Assembly (NCBI RefSeq): GCF_029227915.1 | Contig: NC_079883.1 | Location: 1 to 64,000 of the forward strand | Length of the DNA: 64,000 nt | Source of the DNA: Hydractinia symbiolongicarpus | Lineage: Eukaryota > Cnidaria > Hydrozoa > Anthoathecata > Hydractiniidae | Reading direction: 5' to 3' | The notes under the pieces: generated by a model | What the model saw: the letters and a program-made list of their open reading frames with translations, nothing else | What the model was told of the DNA's origin: nothing | Database searches by the model: none | Made by a program: the position numbers and the translations under genes | In this document: positions 11,160 through 25,025 of the stretch, piece by piece | Layout of the letters: every line of letters starts with the position of its first letter | Position numbering within the stretch: the first letter of the stretch is position 1

Positions 11160-14100
11160 AATCGTTCTGGAAATGAGTTTACTCACAGGGTACTTTCTTT
11201 GTATATACTCGATTATACGGGCCAAGCACGGGATTAACGGGAAATCGCGGGTTTTCGTTTGCCGGCGATTAAACTTCTTTTATTCAGCGTTTCATCAAGA
11301 ATGAAAAAATTTTTGAAAACTGCAAGTCTCATGCGTTTTAGTGGTGAAAAGATAATTTAAAAAATCGTTCTGGAAATGAGTTTACTCACAGGATACTTTC
11401 TTTGTATATACTCGACTATACGGGCCAAGCACGGGATTTACGGAAAATAGCAGGTTTTCGTTTGCCGGCGATTAAACTTCTTTTATTCCGCGTTTCATCA
11501 AAAATGAAAACATTTTTGAAAACTACAAGTCCCATGCGTTTTAGTGGTGAAAAGATAATTTAAAAAATCGTTCTGGAAATGAGTTTACTCACAGGGTACT
11601 TTTTTTGTATATACTCGATTATACGGGCCAAGCACGGGATTTACGGGAAATCGCGGGTTTTCGTTTGCCGGAGATTAAACTTCTTTTATTCAGCGTCTCA
11701 TCAAAAATGAAAACATTTTTGAAAACTACAAGTCTTATGCGTTTTAGTGGTGAAAAAATAATTTAAAAAATCGTTCGGGAAATGAGTTTACTCACAGGGT
11801 ACTTTCTTTGTATACCTTCGACTATACGAGCCAAGCACGGGATTTACGGGAAATCGCGGGTTTTCGTTTGCCGGCGATTAAACTTCTTCTATTCAGCGTG
11901 TCATCAAAAATGAAAACATTTTTGAAGACTACAAGTCCCATGCGTTTTAGTGGTGAAAAGATAATTTAACAAATCGTTCGGGAAATGAGTTTACTCCATG
12001 GGTACTTTATTTGTATACTTTTGACTATACGGGCCGAATCCGGGATTTCAGGGAAATCGCGGGTTTTCGTTTGCCGGCAATTAAACATCTTTTATGCGGC
12101 GTCTCATCATAAATGAAAACATTTTTGAAAACTACAAGTCTCATGCGTTTTAGTGGTAAAAAGAGAATTTAAAAAATCGTTCTGGAAATGAGTTTACTCC
12201 CTGGGTATTTTCTTTGCATACATTTGACTATACGGGCCGAGTCCGGGATTTACGGGATTTCGCGGGTTTTCGTTTGCCGGCGATTAAACTTCTTTTATTC
12301 CGCGTCTCATCAAAAATGAAAACATTTTTGAAAACTACAAGTCTCATGCGTTTTAGTGGTGAAAAGATAACTTAAAAAATGGTTCTGGAAATGAGTTTAC
12401 TCGCAGGGTACTTTCTTTGTATATACTCGACTATACGGGCCGAGTCCGGGATTTACGGGAAATCGCGGGTTTTCGTTTGCCGGCGATTAAACTTCTTTTA
12501 TTTCGCGTCTCATCAAAAATGAAAACATATTTAAAAACTACAAGTCTCATGCGTTTTAGTGGTGAAAAAATAATTTAAAAAATCGTTCGAGAAATGAGTT
12601 TACTCACAGGGTACTTTCTTTGTATACATTCGACTATACGGGCCAAGCCCGGGATTTACGGGAAATCGCGGGTTTTCGTTTGCCGGCGATTAAACTTCTT
12701 TTATTAAGCGTCTCATTAAAAATTAAAACATTCCTGAAAACTACAAGTCTCATGCGTTTTAGTGGTGAAAAAATAATTTAAAAAATCGTTCGGGAAATGA
12801 GTTTACTCCCTGTGTATTTTCTTTGTATACTTTTGACTATACGGGCCGAGTCCGGGATTTACGGGAATTCGCGGGTTTTCGTTTGCCGCCGATTAAACTT
12901 TTTTATTCAGCGTCTCATCAAAAATGAAAGCATTTTTGAAAACTACAAGTCTCATGCGTTTTAGTGGTGAAAAGATAATTTAAAAATCGTTCGGGAAATG
13001 AGTTTACTCTCAGGGTACTTTCTTTGTATACATTCGACTATACGGGCCAAGCCCGGGATTTACAGGAAATCGCGGGTTTTCGTTTGCTGGCGATTAAACT
13101 TCTTTTATTTCGCGTCTCATCAAAAATGAAAACATATTTAAAAACTACAAGTCTCATGCGTTTTAGTGGTGAAAAAATAATTTAAAAAATCGTTCGAGAA
13201 ATGAGTTTACTCACAGGGTACTTTCTTTGTATACATTCGACTATACGGGCCAAGCCCGGGATTTACGGGAAATCGCGGGTTTTCGTTTGCCGGCGATTAA
13301 ACTTCTTTTATTAAGCGTCTCATTAAAAATGAAAACATTCCTGAAAACTACAAGTCTCATGCGTTTTAGTGGTGAAAAAATAATTTAAAAAATCGTTCGG
13401 GAAATGAGTTTACTCCCTGTGTATTTTCTTTGTATACTTTTGACTATACGGGCCGAGTCCGGGATTTACGGGAATTCGCGGGTTTTCGTTTGCCGGCGAT
13501 TAAACTTCTTTTATTCAGCGTCTCATCAAAAATGAAAGCATTTTTGAAAACTACAAGTCTCATGCGTTTTAGTGGTGAAAAGATAATTTAAAAATCGTTC
13601 GGGAAATGAGTTTACTCTCAGGGTACTTTCTTTGTATACATTCGACTATACGGGCCAAGCCCGGGATTTACAGGAAATCGCGGGTTTTCGTTTGCTGGCG
13701 ATTAAACTTCTTTTATTCAGCGTCTCATCAAAAGTGAAAACATTTTTGAAAACTACAAGTCTCTTGCGTTTTAGTGGTAAAAAAATAATTTAAAAAATCG
13801 TTTGGGAAATGAGTTTATTCCCTGGGTACTTTCTTTGTATACTTTTGACTATACGGGCCGAGTCCGGGATTTACGGGAAATCGCGGGTTTTCGTTTGCCG
13901 GCGATTAAACATCTTTTATTCTGCGTCTCATCAAAAGTGAAAACATTTTTGAAAACTACAAGTCTCATGCGTTTTAGTGGTGAAAAGATAATTTAAAAAA
14001 TCGTTCTGGAAATGAGTTTACTCCCTGGGTATTTTCTTTGTATACTTTTCACTATACGGGCCGAGTCCGGGATTTACGGGAATTCGCGGGTTTTCGTTTG

Positions 14101-17050
14101 TCGGCGATTAAACTTCTTTTATTCAGCGTCTCATCAAAAATGAAAACATTTTTGAAAACTACAAGTCTCGTGCGTTTTAGTGGTGAAAAGATAATTTAAA
14201 AAATCGTTCTTGAAATGAGTTTACTCCCTGGATATTTTCTTTGTATACTTTTGACTATACGGGCCGAGTCCGGGATTTACGGGAAATCGCGGGTTTTCGT
14301 TTGCCGGCGATTAAACATCTTTTATTCTGCGTCTCATCAAAAGTGAAAACATTTTTGAAAACTACAAGTCTCATGCGTTTTAGTGGTGAAAAGATAATTT
14401 AAAAAATCGTTCTGGAAATGAGTTTACTCAGAGGATACTTTCTTTGTATATACTCGATTATACGGGCCAAGTACGGATTTACGGGACATCGCGGGTTTTC
14501 GTTTGCCGGCGATTAAACTTCTTTTATTTAGCGTCTCATCAAAAATGAAAACATTTTTGAAAACTGCAAGTCTCATGCGTTTTAGTGGTGAAAAGATAAT
14601 TTAAAAAATCGTTCTGGAAATGAGTTTACTCACAGAATACTTTCTTTGTATATACTCGATTATACGGGCCAAGCACGGGATTTACGGGCAATCGCGGGTT
14701 TTCGTTTGCCGGCGATTAAACTTCTTTTATTCAGCGTTTCATCAAAAATGAAAAAATTTTTGAAAATTGCAAGTCTCATGCGTTTTAGTGGTGAAAAGAT
14801 AATTTAAAAAATCGTTCTGGAAATGAGTTTACTCACATGATACTTTCTTTGTATATACTCGACTATACGGGCCAAGCACGGGATTTACGGAAAATAGCAG
14901 GTTTTCGTTTGCCGGCGATTAAACTTCTTTTATTCCGCGTCTCATCAAAAATGAAAACATTTTTGAAAACTACAAGTCTCATGCGTTTTAGTGGTGAAAA
15001 AATAATTTAAAAAATCGTTCGGGAAATGAGTTTACTCACAGGGTACTTTCTTTGTATACCTTCGACTATACGGGCCAAGCACGGGATTTACGGGAAATCG
15101 CGGGTTTTCGTTTGCCGGCGATTAAACTTCTTCTATTCAGCGTGTCATCAAAACTGAAAACATTTTTGAAGACTACAAGTCCCATGCGTTTTAGTGGTGA
15201 AAAGATAATTTAAAAAATCGTTCGGGAAATGAGTTTACTCCATGGGTACTTTATTTGTATACTTTTGACTATACGGGCCGAATCCGGGATTTCCGGGAAA
15301 TCGCGGGTTTTCGTTTGCCGGCAATTAAACATCTTTTATTCGGCGTCTCATCAAAAATGAAAACATTTTTGAAAACTACAAGTCTCATGCGTTTTAGTGG
15401 TGAAAAGATAATTTAAAAAATCGTTCTGGAAATGAGTTTACTCCCTGGGTATTTTCTTTGTATACATTTGACTATACGGGCCGAGTCCGGGATTTACGGG
15501 ATTTCGCGGGTTTTCGTTTGCCGGCGATTAAACTTCTTTTATTCCGCGTCTCATCAAAAATGAAAACATTTTTGAAAACTACAAGTCTCATGCGTTTTAG
15601 TGGTGAAAAGATAACTTAAAAAATGGTTCTGGAAATGAGTTTACTCGCAGGGTACTTTCTTTGTATATACTCGACTATACGGGCCGAGTCCGGGATGTAC
15701 GGGAAATCGCGGGTTTTCGTTTGCCGGCGATTAAACTTCTTTTATTTCGCGTCTCATCAAAAATGAAAACATATTTGAAAACTACAAGTCTCATGCGTTT
15801 TAGTGGTGAAAAAATAATTTAAAAAATCGTTCGAGAAATGAGTTTACTCACAGGGTACTTTCTTTGTATACATTCGACTATACGGGCCAAGCCCGGGATT
15901 TACGGGAAATCGCGGGTTTTTGTTTGCCGGCGATTAAACTTCTTTTATTAAGCGTCTCATTAAAAATGAAAACATTTTTGAAAACTACAAGTCTCATGCG
16001 TTTTAGTGGTGAAAAAATAATTTAAAAAATCGTTCGGGAAATGAGTTTACTCCCTGTGTATTTTCTTTGTATACTTTTGACTATACGGGCCGAGTCCGGG
16101 ATTTACGGGAATTCGCGGGTTTTCGTTTGCCGGCGATTAAACTTCTTTTATTCAGCGTCTCATCAAAAATGAAAGCATTTTTGAAAACTACAAGTCTCAT
16201 GCGTTTTAGTGGTGAAAAGATAATTTAAAAATCGTTCGGGAAATGAGTTTACTCTCAGGGTACTTTCTTTGTATACATTCGACTATACGGGCCAAGCCCG
16301 GGATTTACAGGAAATCGCGGGTTTTCGTTTGCTGGCGATTAAACTTCTTTTATTCAGCGTCTCATCAAAAGTGAAAACATTTTTGAAAACTACAAGTCTC
16401 TTGCGTTTTAGTGGTAAAAAAATAATTTAAAAAATCGTTCGGGAAATGAGTTTATTCCCTGGGTACTTTCTTTGTATACTTTTGACTATACGGGCCGAGT
16501 CCGGGATTTACGGGAAATCGCGGGTTTTCGTTTGCCGGCGATTAAACATCATTTATTCTGCGTCTCATCAAAAGTGAAAACATTTTTGAAAACTACAAGT
16601 CTCATGCGTTTTAGTGGTGAAAAGATAATTTAAAAAATCATTCTGGAAATGAGTTTACTCCCTGGGTATTTTCTTTGTATACTTTTGACTATACGGGCCG
16701 AGTCCGGGATTTTCGGGAAATCGCGGGTTTTCGTTTGCCGGCGATTAAACATCTTTTATTCTGCGTCTCATCAAAAGTGAAAACATTTTTGAAAACTACA
16801 AGTCTCATGCGTTTTAGTGGTGAAAAGATAATTTAAAAAATCATTCTGGAAATGAGTTTACTCCCTGGGTATTTTCTTTGTATACTTTTCACTATACGGG
16901 CCGAGTCCGGGATTTACGGGAATTCGCGGGTTTTCGTTTGCCGGCGATTAAACTTCTTTTATTCAGCGTCTCATCAAAAATGAAAACATTTTTGAAAACT
17001 ACAAGTCTCGTGCGTTTTAGTGGTGAAAAGATAATTTAAAAAATCGTTCT
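11160..17050 (+). repeat. ~16-mer higher-order repeat, two copies with internal monomer gains
   Basis: Copy 1 begins near 11160 and copy 2 near 14605. Linked rare variants pair up: GGAAAATAGCAGG at 11442 and 14889, CTTCTTCTATTCAGCGTGTC at 11883 and 15127, CTTTATTTGTATAC at 12004 and 15248, and ATGGTTCTGG at 12379 and 15623. The offset changes from 3447 to 3244 to 2637 to 2840 bp along the block, in steps of whole monomers. Copy 1 has an extra unit near 11560-11760 and a 3-mer duplication near 12500-13700. Copy 2 has an extra unit near 16636-16838. The small remainders reflect 1-2 bp indels. Confidence 0.75.
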
Positions 17051-19480
17051 TGAAATGAGTTTACTCGCAGGGTACTTTCTTTGTATACTTTTGACTATAC
17101 GGGCCGAGTCCGGGATTTACGGGAAATCGGGGGTTTTCGTTTGCCGGCGATTAAACTTCTTTTATTCAGCGTCTCATCAAAAATGAAAACATTTTTGAAA
17201 ACTACGAGTCTCATACGTTTTAGTGGTGAAAAAATAATTTAAAAAATCGTTCGGGAAATGAGTTTACTCCCTGGGTATTTTCTTTGTATACTTTTGACTA
17301 TACGGGCCGTGACCGGGATTTACGGGAAATCGCGGGTTTTCGTTTGCCGGCGATTAAACTTCTTTTATTCCGCGTCTCATCAAAAATGAAAACATTTTTG
17401 AAGACTACAAGTCTCATGCGTTTTAGTGGTGAAAAGATAATTTAAAAAATCGTTCTGGAAATGAGTTTACTCACAGGGTACTTTCTTTGTATATACTCGA
17501 CTATACAGGCCAAGCACGGGATTTACGGGAAATCGCGGGTTTTCGTTTGCCGGCGATTAAACTTCTTTCATTCAGCGTCTCATCAAAAATAAAAACATTT
17601 TTGAAAACTACAAGTCTCATGCGTTTTAGTGGTGAAAAAATAATTTAAAAAATCGTTCGGGAAATGAGTTTACTCACAGGGTACTTTTTTTGTATACATT
17701 CGAATATACGGGCCAAGCCCGGGATTTACGGGAAATCGCGGGTTTTCGTTTGCCGGCGATTAAACTTCTTTTATTTCGCGTCTCATCAAAAATGAAAACA
17801 TTTTTGAAAACTACAAGTCTCATACGTTTTAGTGGTGAAAAGACAATATAAAAAATCGTTCTGGAAAGGACTTTACTCACAGGGTACTTTCTTTGTATAT
17901 ACTCGATTATACGAGCCAAGCACGGGATTTACGGGAAATTGCGGGTTTTCGTTTGCCGGCGATTAAACTTCTTTTATTCAGCGTCTCATCAAAAATGAAA
18001 ACATTTTTGAAAACTACAAGTCTCATGCGTTTTAGTGGTGAGAAAATAATTTAAAAAATCGTTCTGGAAATGAGTTTACTACCTGGGTATTTTCTTTGTA
18101 TACTTTTGACTATACGGGCCGAGTCCGGGATTTACGGGAAATCCCGGGTTTTCGTTTGCCGGCGATTAAACTTCTTTTATTCAGCGTCTCATCAAAAATG
18201 AAAACATTTTTGAAAACTACAAGTCTCTTGCGTTTTAGTGGTGAAAAAATAATTTAAAAAATCGTTCTGGAAATGAGTTTACTCGCAGGGTACTTTCTTT
18301 GTATACTTTTGACTATACGGGCCGAGTCCGGGATTTACGGGAAATCGGGGGTTTTCGTTTGCCGGCGATTAAACTTCTTTTATTCAGCGTCTCATCAAAA
18401 ATGAAAACATTTTTGAAAACTACGAGTCTCATACGTTTTAGTGGTGAAAAAATAATTTAAAAAATCGTTCGTGAAATGAGTTTACTCCCTGGGTATTTTC
18501 TTTGTATACTTTTGACTATACGGGCCGAGACCGGGATTTACGGGAAATCGCGGGTTTTCGTTTGCCGGCGATTAAACTTCTTTTATTCCGCGTCTCATCA
18601 AAAATGAAAACATTTTTGAAGACTACAAGTCTCATGCGTTTTAGTGGTGAAAAGATAATTTAAAAAATCGTTCTGGAAATGAGTTTACTCACAGGGTACT
18701 TTCTTTGTATATACTCGACTATACGGGCCAAGCACGGGATTTACGGGAAATCGCGGGTTTTCGTTTGCCGGCGATTAAACTTCTTTCATTTAGCGTCTCA
18801 TCAAAAATGAAAACATTTTTGAAAACTACAAGTCTCATGCGTTTTAGTGGTGAAAAAATAATTTAAAAAATCGTTCGGGAAATGAGTTTACTCACAGGGT
18901 ACTTTTTTTGTATACATTCGAATATACGGGCCAAGCCCGGGATTTACGGGAAATCGCGGGTTTTCGTTTGCCGGCGATTAAACTTCTTTTATTTCGTGTC
19001 TCATCAAAAATGAAAACATTTTTGAAAACTACAAGTCTCATGCGTTTTAGTGGTGAAAAGACAATATAAAAAATCGTTCTGGAAAGGACTTTACTCACAG
19101 GGTACTTTCTTTGTATATACTCGACTATACGAGCCAAGCACGGGATTTACGGGAAATCGCGGGTTTTCGTTTGCCGGCGATTAAACTTCTTTTATTCAGC
19201 GTCTCATCAAAAATGAAAACATTTTTGAAAACTACAAGTCTCATGCGTTTTAGTGGTGAGAAAATAATTTAAAAAATCGTTCTGGAAATGAGTTTACTAC
19301 CTGGGTATTTTCTTTGTATACTTTTGACTATACGGGCCGAGTCCGGGATTTACGGGAAATCCCGGGTTTTCGTTTGCCGGCGATTAAACTTCTTTTATTC
19401 AGCGTCTCATCAAAAATGAAAGCATTTTTGAAAACTACAAGTCTCTTGCGTTTTAGTGGTGAAAAAATAATTTAAAAAAT
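17045..19480 (+). repeat. 6-mer higher-order repeat, period 1218 bp, two copies
   Basis: The units 17045-18262 and 18263-19480 match at exactly 6 x 203 bp. Diagnostic pairs are GAAATCGGGGG at 17123 and 18341, CTACGAGTCTCATACG near 17203 and 18421, GAAGACTACAAG near 17400 and 18618, and GGAAAGGACTTTACTC near 17864 and 19081. Differences include TGACCGGG (17312) versus GAGACCGGG and one ATTTCGCG versus ATTTCGTG. Confidence 0.85.
18125..18147. repeat. 9-bp perfect inverted repeat in a CCCGGG-variant monomer
   Basis: Arm CCGGGATTT (18125-18133) pairs with AAATCCCGG (18139-18147) around ACGGG. In the majority monomer the second arm reads AAATCGCGG, so one C>G-type change makes the dyad perfect. 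The same CCCGGG variant recurs near 19.36, 20.38, 21.40, 22.20, 23.42, 24.44, 25.45, 27.49, 30.52, 32.56, 36.82, 38.44 and 39.46 kb. Confidence 0.75.
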
Positions 19481-21085
19481 CGTTCGGGAAATGAGTTTAC
19501 TCACAGGGTACTTTCTTTGTATACATTCGACTATACGGGCCAAGCCCGGAATTTACAGGAAATCGCGGGTTTTCGTTTGCCGGCGATTAAACTTCTTTTA
19601 TTCAGCGTCTCATCAAAAATGAAAACATTTTTGAAAACTACAAGTCTCTTGCGTTTTAGTGGTGAGAAAATAATTTAAAAAATCGTTCGGGAAATGAGTT
19701 TACTCCCTGGGTACTTTCTTTGTATACTTTTGACTATACGGGCCGAGTCCGGGATTTACGGGAAATCGCGGGTTTTCGTTTGCCGGCGATTAAACATCTT
19801 TTATTCAGCGTCTCATCAAAAATGAAAACATTTTTGAAAACTACAAGTGTCATGCGTTTTAGTGGTGAAAAGATAATTTAAAAAATCGTTCTGGAAATGA
19901 GTTTACTCCCTGGGTATTTTCTTTTTATACTTTTGACTATACGGGCCGAGTCCGGGATTTACGGGAATTCGCGGGTTTTCGTTTGCCGGCGATTAAACTT
20001 CTTCTATTCAGCGTGTCATCAAAAATAAAAACATTTTTGAAAACTACAAGTCCCATGCGTTTTAGTGGTGAAAAGATAATTTAAAAAATCGTTCTGGAAA
20101 GGACTTTACTCACAGGGTACTTTCTTTGTATATACTCGACTATACGAGCCAAGCACGGGATTTACGGGAAATTGCGGGTTTTCGTTTGCCGGCGATTAAA
20201 CTTCTTTTATTCAGCGTCTCATCAAAAATGAAAACATTTTTGAAAACTACAAGTCTCATGCGTTTTAGTGGTGAGAAAATAATTTAAAAAATCGTTCTGG
20301 AAATGAGTTTACTACCTGGGTATTTTCTTTGTATACTTTTGACTATACGGGCCGAGTCCGGGATTTACGGGAAATCCCGGGTTTTCGTTTGCCGGCGATT
20401 AAACTTCTTTTATTCAGCGTCTCATCAAAAATGAAAGCATTTTTGAAAACTACAAGTCTCTTGCGTTTTAGTGGTGAAAAAATAATTTAAAAAATCGTTC
20501 GGGAAATGAGTTTACTCACAGGGTACTTTCTTTGTATACATTCGACTATACGGGCCAAGCCCGGAATTTACAGGAAATCGCGGGTTTTCGTTTGCCGGCG
20601 ATTAAACTTCTTTTATTCAGCGTCTCATCAAAAATGAAAACATTTTTGAAAACTACAAGTCTCTTGCGTTTTAGTGGTGAGAAAATAATTTAAAAAATCG
20701 TTCGGGAAATGAGTTTACTCCCTGGGTACTTTCTTTGTATACTTTTGACTATACGGGCCGAGTCCGGGATTTACGGGAAATCGCGGGTTTTCGTTTGCCG
20801 GCGATTAAACATCTTTTATTCAGCGTCTCATCAAAAATGAAAACATTTTTGAAAACTACAAGTGTCATGCGTTTTAGTGGTGAAAAGATAATTTAAAAAA
20901 TCGTTCTGGAAATGAGTTTACTCCCTGGGTATTTTCTTTTTATACTTTTGACTATACGGGCCGAGTCCGGGATTTACGGGAATTCGCGGGTTTTCGTTTG
21001 CCGGCGATTAAACTTCTTCTATTCAGCGTGTCATCAAAAATAAAAACATTTTTGAAAACTACAAGTCCCATGCGTTTTAGTGGTG
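19055..21085 (+). repeat. 5-mer higher-order repeat, period 1015 bp, two copies
   Basis: GGAAAGGACT at 19081 recurs at 20096, CAAGCCCGGAATTTACAGG at 19541 recurs at 20556, and the TCTTTTTATAC unit near 19921 recurs near 20936. The repeat stops near 21100, where the next unit reads CGTTTTGG instead of CGTTCTGG. The first part of this unit overlaps the end of the preceding 6-mer, as expected for stepwise amplification. Confidence 0.85.
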
Positions 21086-22340
21086 AAAAGATAATTTAAA
21101 AAATCGTTTTGGAAATGAGTTTACTCACAGGATACTTTCTTTGTATATTATCGACTATACGAGCCAAGCACGGGATTTACGGGAAATTGCGGGTTTTCGT
21201 TTGCCGGCGATTAAACTTCTTTTATTCAGCGGCTCATCAAAAATGAAAACATTTTTGAAAACTACAAGTCTCATGCGTTTTAGTGGTGAGAAAATAATTT
21301 AAAAAATCGTTTTGGAAATGAGTTTACTACCTGGGTATTTTCTTTGTATACTTTTATCTATACGGGCCGAGTCCGGGATTTACGGGAAATCCCGGGTTTT
21401 TGTTTGCCGGCGATTAAACTTCTTTTATTCAGCGTCTCATCAAAAATGAAAACATTTTTGAAAACTACATGTCTCTTGCGTTTTAGTGGTGAAAAAATAA
21501 TTTAAAAAATCGTTCGGGAAATGAGTTTACTCCCTGGGTACTTTCTTTGTATACTTTTGACTATACGGGCCGAGTCCGGGATTTACGGGAAATCGCGGGT
21601 TTTCGTTTGCCGGCGATTAAACATCTTTTATTCAGCGTCTCATCAAAAATGAAAACATTTTTGAAAACTACAAGTGTCATGCGTTTTAGTGGTGAAAAGA
21701 TAATTTAAAAAATCGTTCTGGAAATGAGTTTACTCCCTGGGTATTTTCTTTTTATACTTTTGACTATACGGGCCGAGTCCGGGATTTACGGGAATTCGCG
21801 GGTTTTCGTTTGCCGGCGATTAAACTTCTTCTATTCAGCGTGTCATCAAAAATAAAAACATTTTTGAAAACTACAAGTCCCATGCGTTTTAGTGGTGAAA
21901 AGATAATTTAAAAAATCGTTTTGGAAATGAGTTTACTCACAGGATACTTTCTTTGTATATTATCGATTATACGAGCCAAGCACGGGATTTACGGGAAATT
22001 GCGGGTTTTCGTTTGCCGGCGATTAAACTTCTTTTATTCAGCGGCTCATCAAAAATGAAAACATTTTTGAAAACTACAAGTCTCATGCGTTTTAGTGGTG
22101 AGAAAATAATTTAAAAAATCGTTTTGGAAATGAGTTTACTACCTGGGTATTTTCTTTGTATACTTTTAACTATACGGGCCGAGTCCGGGATTTACGGGAA
22201 ATCCCGGGTTTTTGTTTGCCGGCGATTAAACTTCTTTTATTCAGCGTCTCATCAAAAATGAAAACATTTTTGAAAACTACATGTCTCTTGCGTTTTAGTG
22301 GTGAAAAAATAATTTAAAAAATCGTTCGGGAAATGAGTTT
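20690..22340 (+). repeat. 4-mer higher-order repeat, period 812 bp, two copies
   Basis: The rare TTGTATATTATCG word at 21141 recurs at 21953, and AATCGTTTTGGAAATG at about 21103 recurs at 21915. Collinearity ends near 22340, where CTCCCTGGG is replaced by CTCACAGGG. The left half overlaps the second copy of the 1015-bp repeat. Confidence 0.8.
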
Positions 22341-22989
22341 ACTCACAGGGTACTTTCTTTGTATACATTCGACTATACGGGCCAAGCCCGGAATTTACAG
22401 GAAATCGCGGGTTTTCGTTTGCCGGCGATTAAACTTCTTTTATTCAGCGTCTCATCAAAAATGAAAACATTTTTGAAAACTACAAGTCTCTTGCGTTTTA
22501 GTGGTGAGAAAATAATTCAAAAAATCGTTCGGGAAATGAGTTTACTCCCTGGGTACTTTCTTTGTATACTTTTGACTATACGGGCCGAGTCCGGGATTTA
22601 CGGGAAATCGCGGGTTTTCGTTTGCCGGCGATTAAACATTTTTATTCAGCGTCTCATCAAAAATGAAAACATTTTTGAAAACTACAAGTCTCGTGCGTTT
22701 TAGTGGTGAAAAGATAATATAAAAAATCGTTCTGGAAATGAGTTTACTCACAGGATACTTTCTTTGTATATACTCGACTATACGGGCCAAGCACAGGATT
22801 TACGGGAAATCGCAGGTTTTCGTTTGCCGGCGATTAAACTTCTTTTATTCTGCATCTCATCAAAAATGAAAACATTTTTGAAAACTGCAAGTCTCATGCG
22901 TTTTAGTGGTGAAAAGATAATTTAAAAAATCGTTCTGGAAATGAGTTTACTCACAGGATACTTTCTTTGTATATACTCGACTATACGGG

Positions 22990-25025
22990 CCAAGCACAAG
23001 ATTTACGGGAAATCGCAGGTTTTCGTTTGCCGGCGATGAAACTTCTTTTATTTCGCGTCTCATCAAAAATGAAAACATTTTTGAAAACTACAAGTCTCAT
23101 GCGTTTTAGTGGTGAAAAGACAATATAAAAAATCGTTCTGGAAAGGACTTTACTCACAGGGTACTTTCTTTGTATATACTCGACTATACGAGCCAAGCAC
23201 GGGATTTACGGGAAATTGCGGGTTTTCGTTTGCCGGCGATTAAACTTCTTTTATTCAGCGTCTCATCAAAAATGAAAACATTTTTGAAAACTACAAGTCT
23301 CATGCGTTTGTAGTGGTGAGAAAATAATTTAAAAATCGTTCTGGAAATGAGTTTACTACCTGGGTATTTTCTTTGTATACTTTTGACTATACAGGCCGAG
23401 TCCGGGATTTACGGGAAATCCCGGGTTTTCGTTTGCCGGCGATTAAACTTCTTTTATTCAGCGTCTCATCAAAAATAAAAACATTTTTGAAAACTACAAG
23501 TCTCTTGCGTTTTAGTGGTGAAAAAATAATTTAAAAAATCGTTCGGGAAATGAGTTTACTCACAGGGTACTTTCTTTGTATTCATTCGACTATACGGGCC
23601 AAGCCCGGAATTTACAGGAAATCGCGGGTTTTCGTTTGCCGGCGATTAAACTTCTTTTATTCAGCGTGTCAACCAAAATGAAAACATTTTTGAAAACTAC
23701 AAGTCTCATGCGTTTTAGTGGTGAAAAAATAATTTAAAAAATCGTTCGGGAAATGAATTTACTCACAGGGTACTTTCTTTGTATACATTCGACTATACGG
23801 GCCAAGCCCTGGATTTACGGGAAATCGCGGGTTTTCGTTTGCCGGCGATTAAACTTCTTTTATTTCGCGTCTCATCAAAAATGAAAACATTTTTGAAAAC
23901 TACAAGTCTCATGCGTTTTAGTGGTGAAAAGATAATATAAAAAATCGTTCTGGAAAGGACTTTACTCACAGGGTACTTTTTTTTTTGTATATACTCGACT
24001 ATACGAGCCAAGCACGGGATTTACGGGAAATCGCAGGTTTTCGTTTGCCGGCGATGAAACTTCTTTTATTTCGCGTCTCATCAAAAATGAAAACATTTTT
24101 GAAAACTACAAGTCTCATGCGTTTTAGTGGTGAAAAGACAATATAAAAAATCGTTCTGGAAAGGACTTTACTCACAGGGTACTTTCTTTGTATATACTCG
24201 ACTATACGAGCCAAGCACGGGATTTACGGGAAATTGCGGGTTTTCGTTTGCCGGCGATTAAACTTCTTTTATTCAGCGTCTCATCAAAAATGAAAACATT
24301 TTTGAAAACTACAAGTCTCATGCGTTTTAGTGGTGAGAAAATAATTTAAAAAATCGTTAGGGAAATGAGTTTACTACCTGGGTATTTTCTTTGTATACTT
24401 TTGACTATACGGGCCGAGTCCGGGATTTACGGGAAATCCCGGGTTTTCGTTTGCCGGCGATTAAACTTCTTTTATTCAGCGTCTCATCAAAAATGAAAAC
24501 ATTTTTGAAAACTACAAGTCTCTTGCGTTTTAGTGGTGAAAAAATAATTTAAAAAATCGTTCGGGAAATGAGTTTACTCACAGGGTACTTTCTTTGTATT
24601 CATTCGACTATACGGGCCAAGCCCGGAATTTACAGGAAATCGCGGGTTTTCGTTTGCCAGCGATTAAACTTCTTTTATTCAGCGTGTCAACCAAAATAAA
24701 AACATTTTTGAAAACTACAAGTCTCATGCGTTTTAGTGGTGAAAAAATAATTTAAAAAATCGTTCGGGAAATGAATTTACTCACAGGGTACTTTCTTTGT
24801 ATACATTCGACTATACGGGCCAAGCCCTGGATTTACGGGAAATCGCGGGTTTTCGTTTGCCGGCGATTAAACTTCTTTTATTTCGCGTCTCATCAAAAAT
24901 GAAAACATTTTTGAAAACTACAAGTCTCATGCGTTTTAGTGGTGAAAAGATAATATAAAAAATCGTTCTGGAAAGGACTTTACTCACAGGGTACTTTCTT
25001 TGTATATACTCGACTATACGAGCCA
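22990..25025 (+). repeat. 5-mer higher-order repeat, period 1018 bp, two copies
   Basis: The units 22990-24007 and 24008-25025 share GGCGATGAAAC (near 23032 and 24050), CCCGGAATTTACAGG with TATTCATTCG (near 23580 and 24598), and CAACCAAAAT (near 23669 and 24687). The period is five monomers plus 3 bp. The 3 bp come from a T-run expanded to ten T at 23977-23986 in the first copy. Confidence 0.8.
23977..23986 (+). repeat. T10 homopolymer replacing TTTCTTT
   Basis: The usual ACTTTCTTTGTATAT reads here as AC, ten T, then GTATAT, a loss of the C and a gain of three bases. It is the longest homopolymer run I noticed in the window and could be replication slippage or a sequencing error. Confidence 0.7.

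Noticed and set aside
17674-19137. Paired 81-codon minus-strand frames at 17674-17919 and 18892-19137
   Set aside because: They are 1218 bp apart, the period of the local 6-mer, and so are copies of one chance frame. The same holds for 36345-36590 and 37964-38212.
22359-22703. Longest plus-strand open frame, 114 codons
   Set aside because: It spans about 1.7 monomers and exists because of one stop-removing change (AATTCAAAAAATCG for AATTTAAAAAATCG) near 22516. Neighbouring units carry the stop. No ribosome-binding, promoter or splice context, and no recognisable domain.
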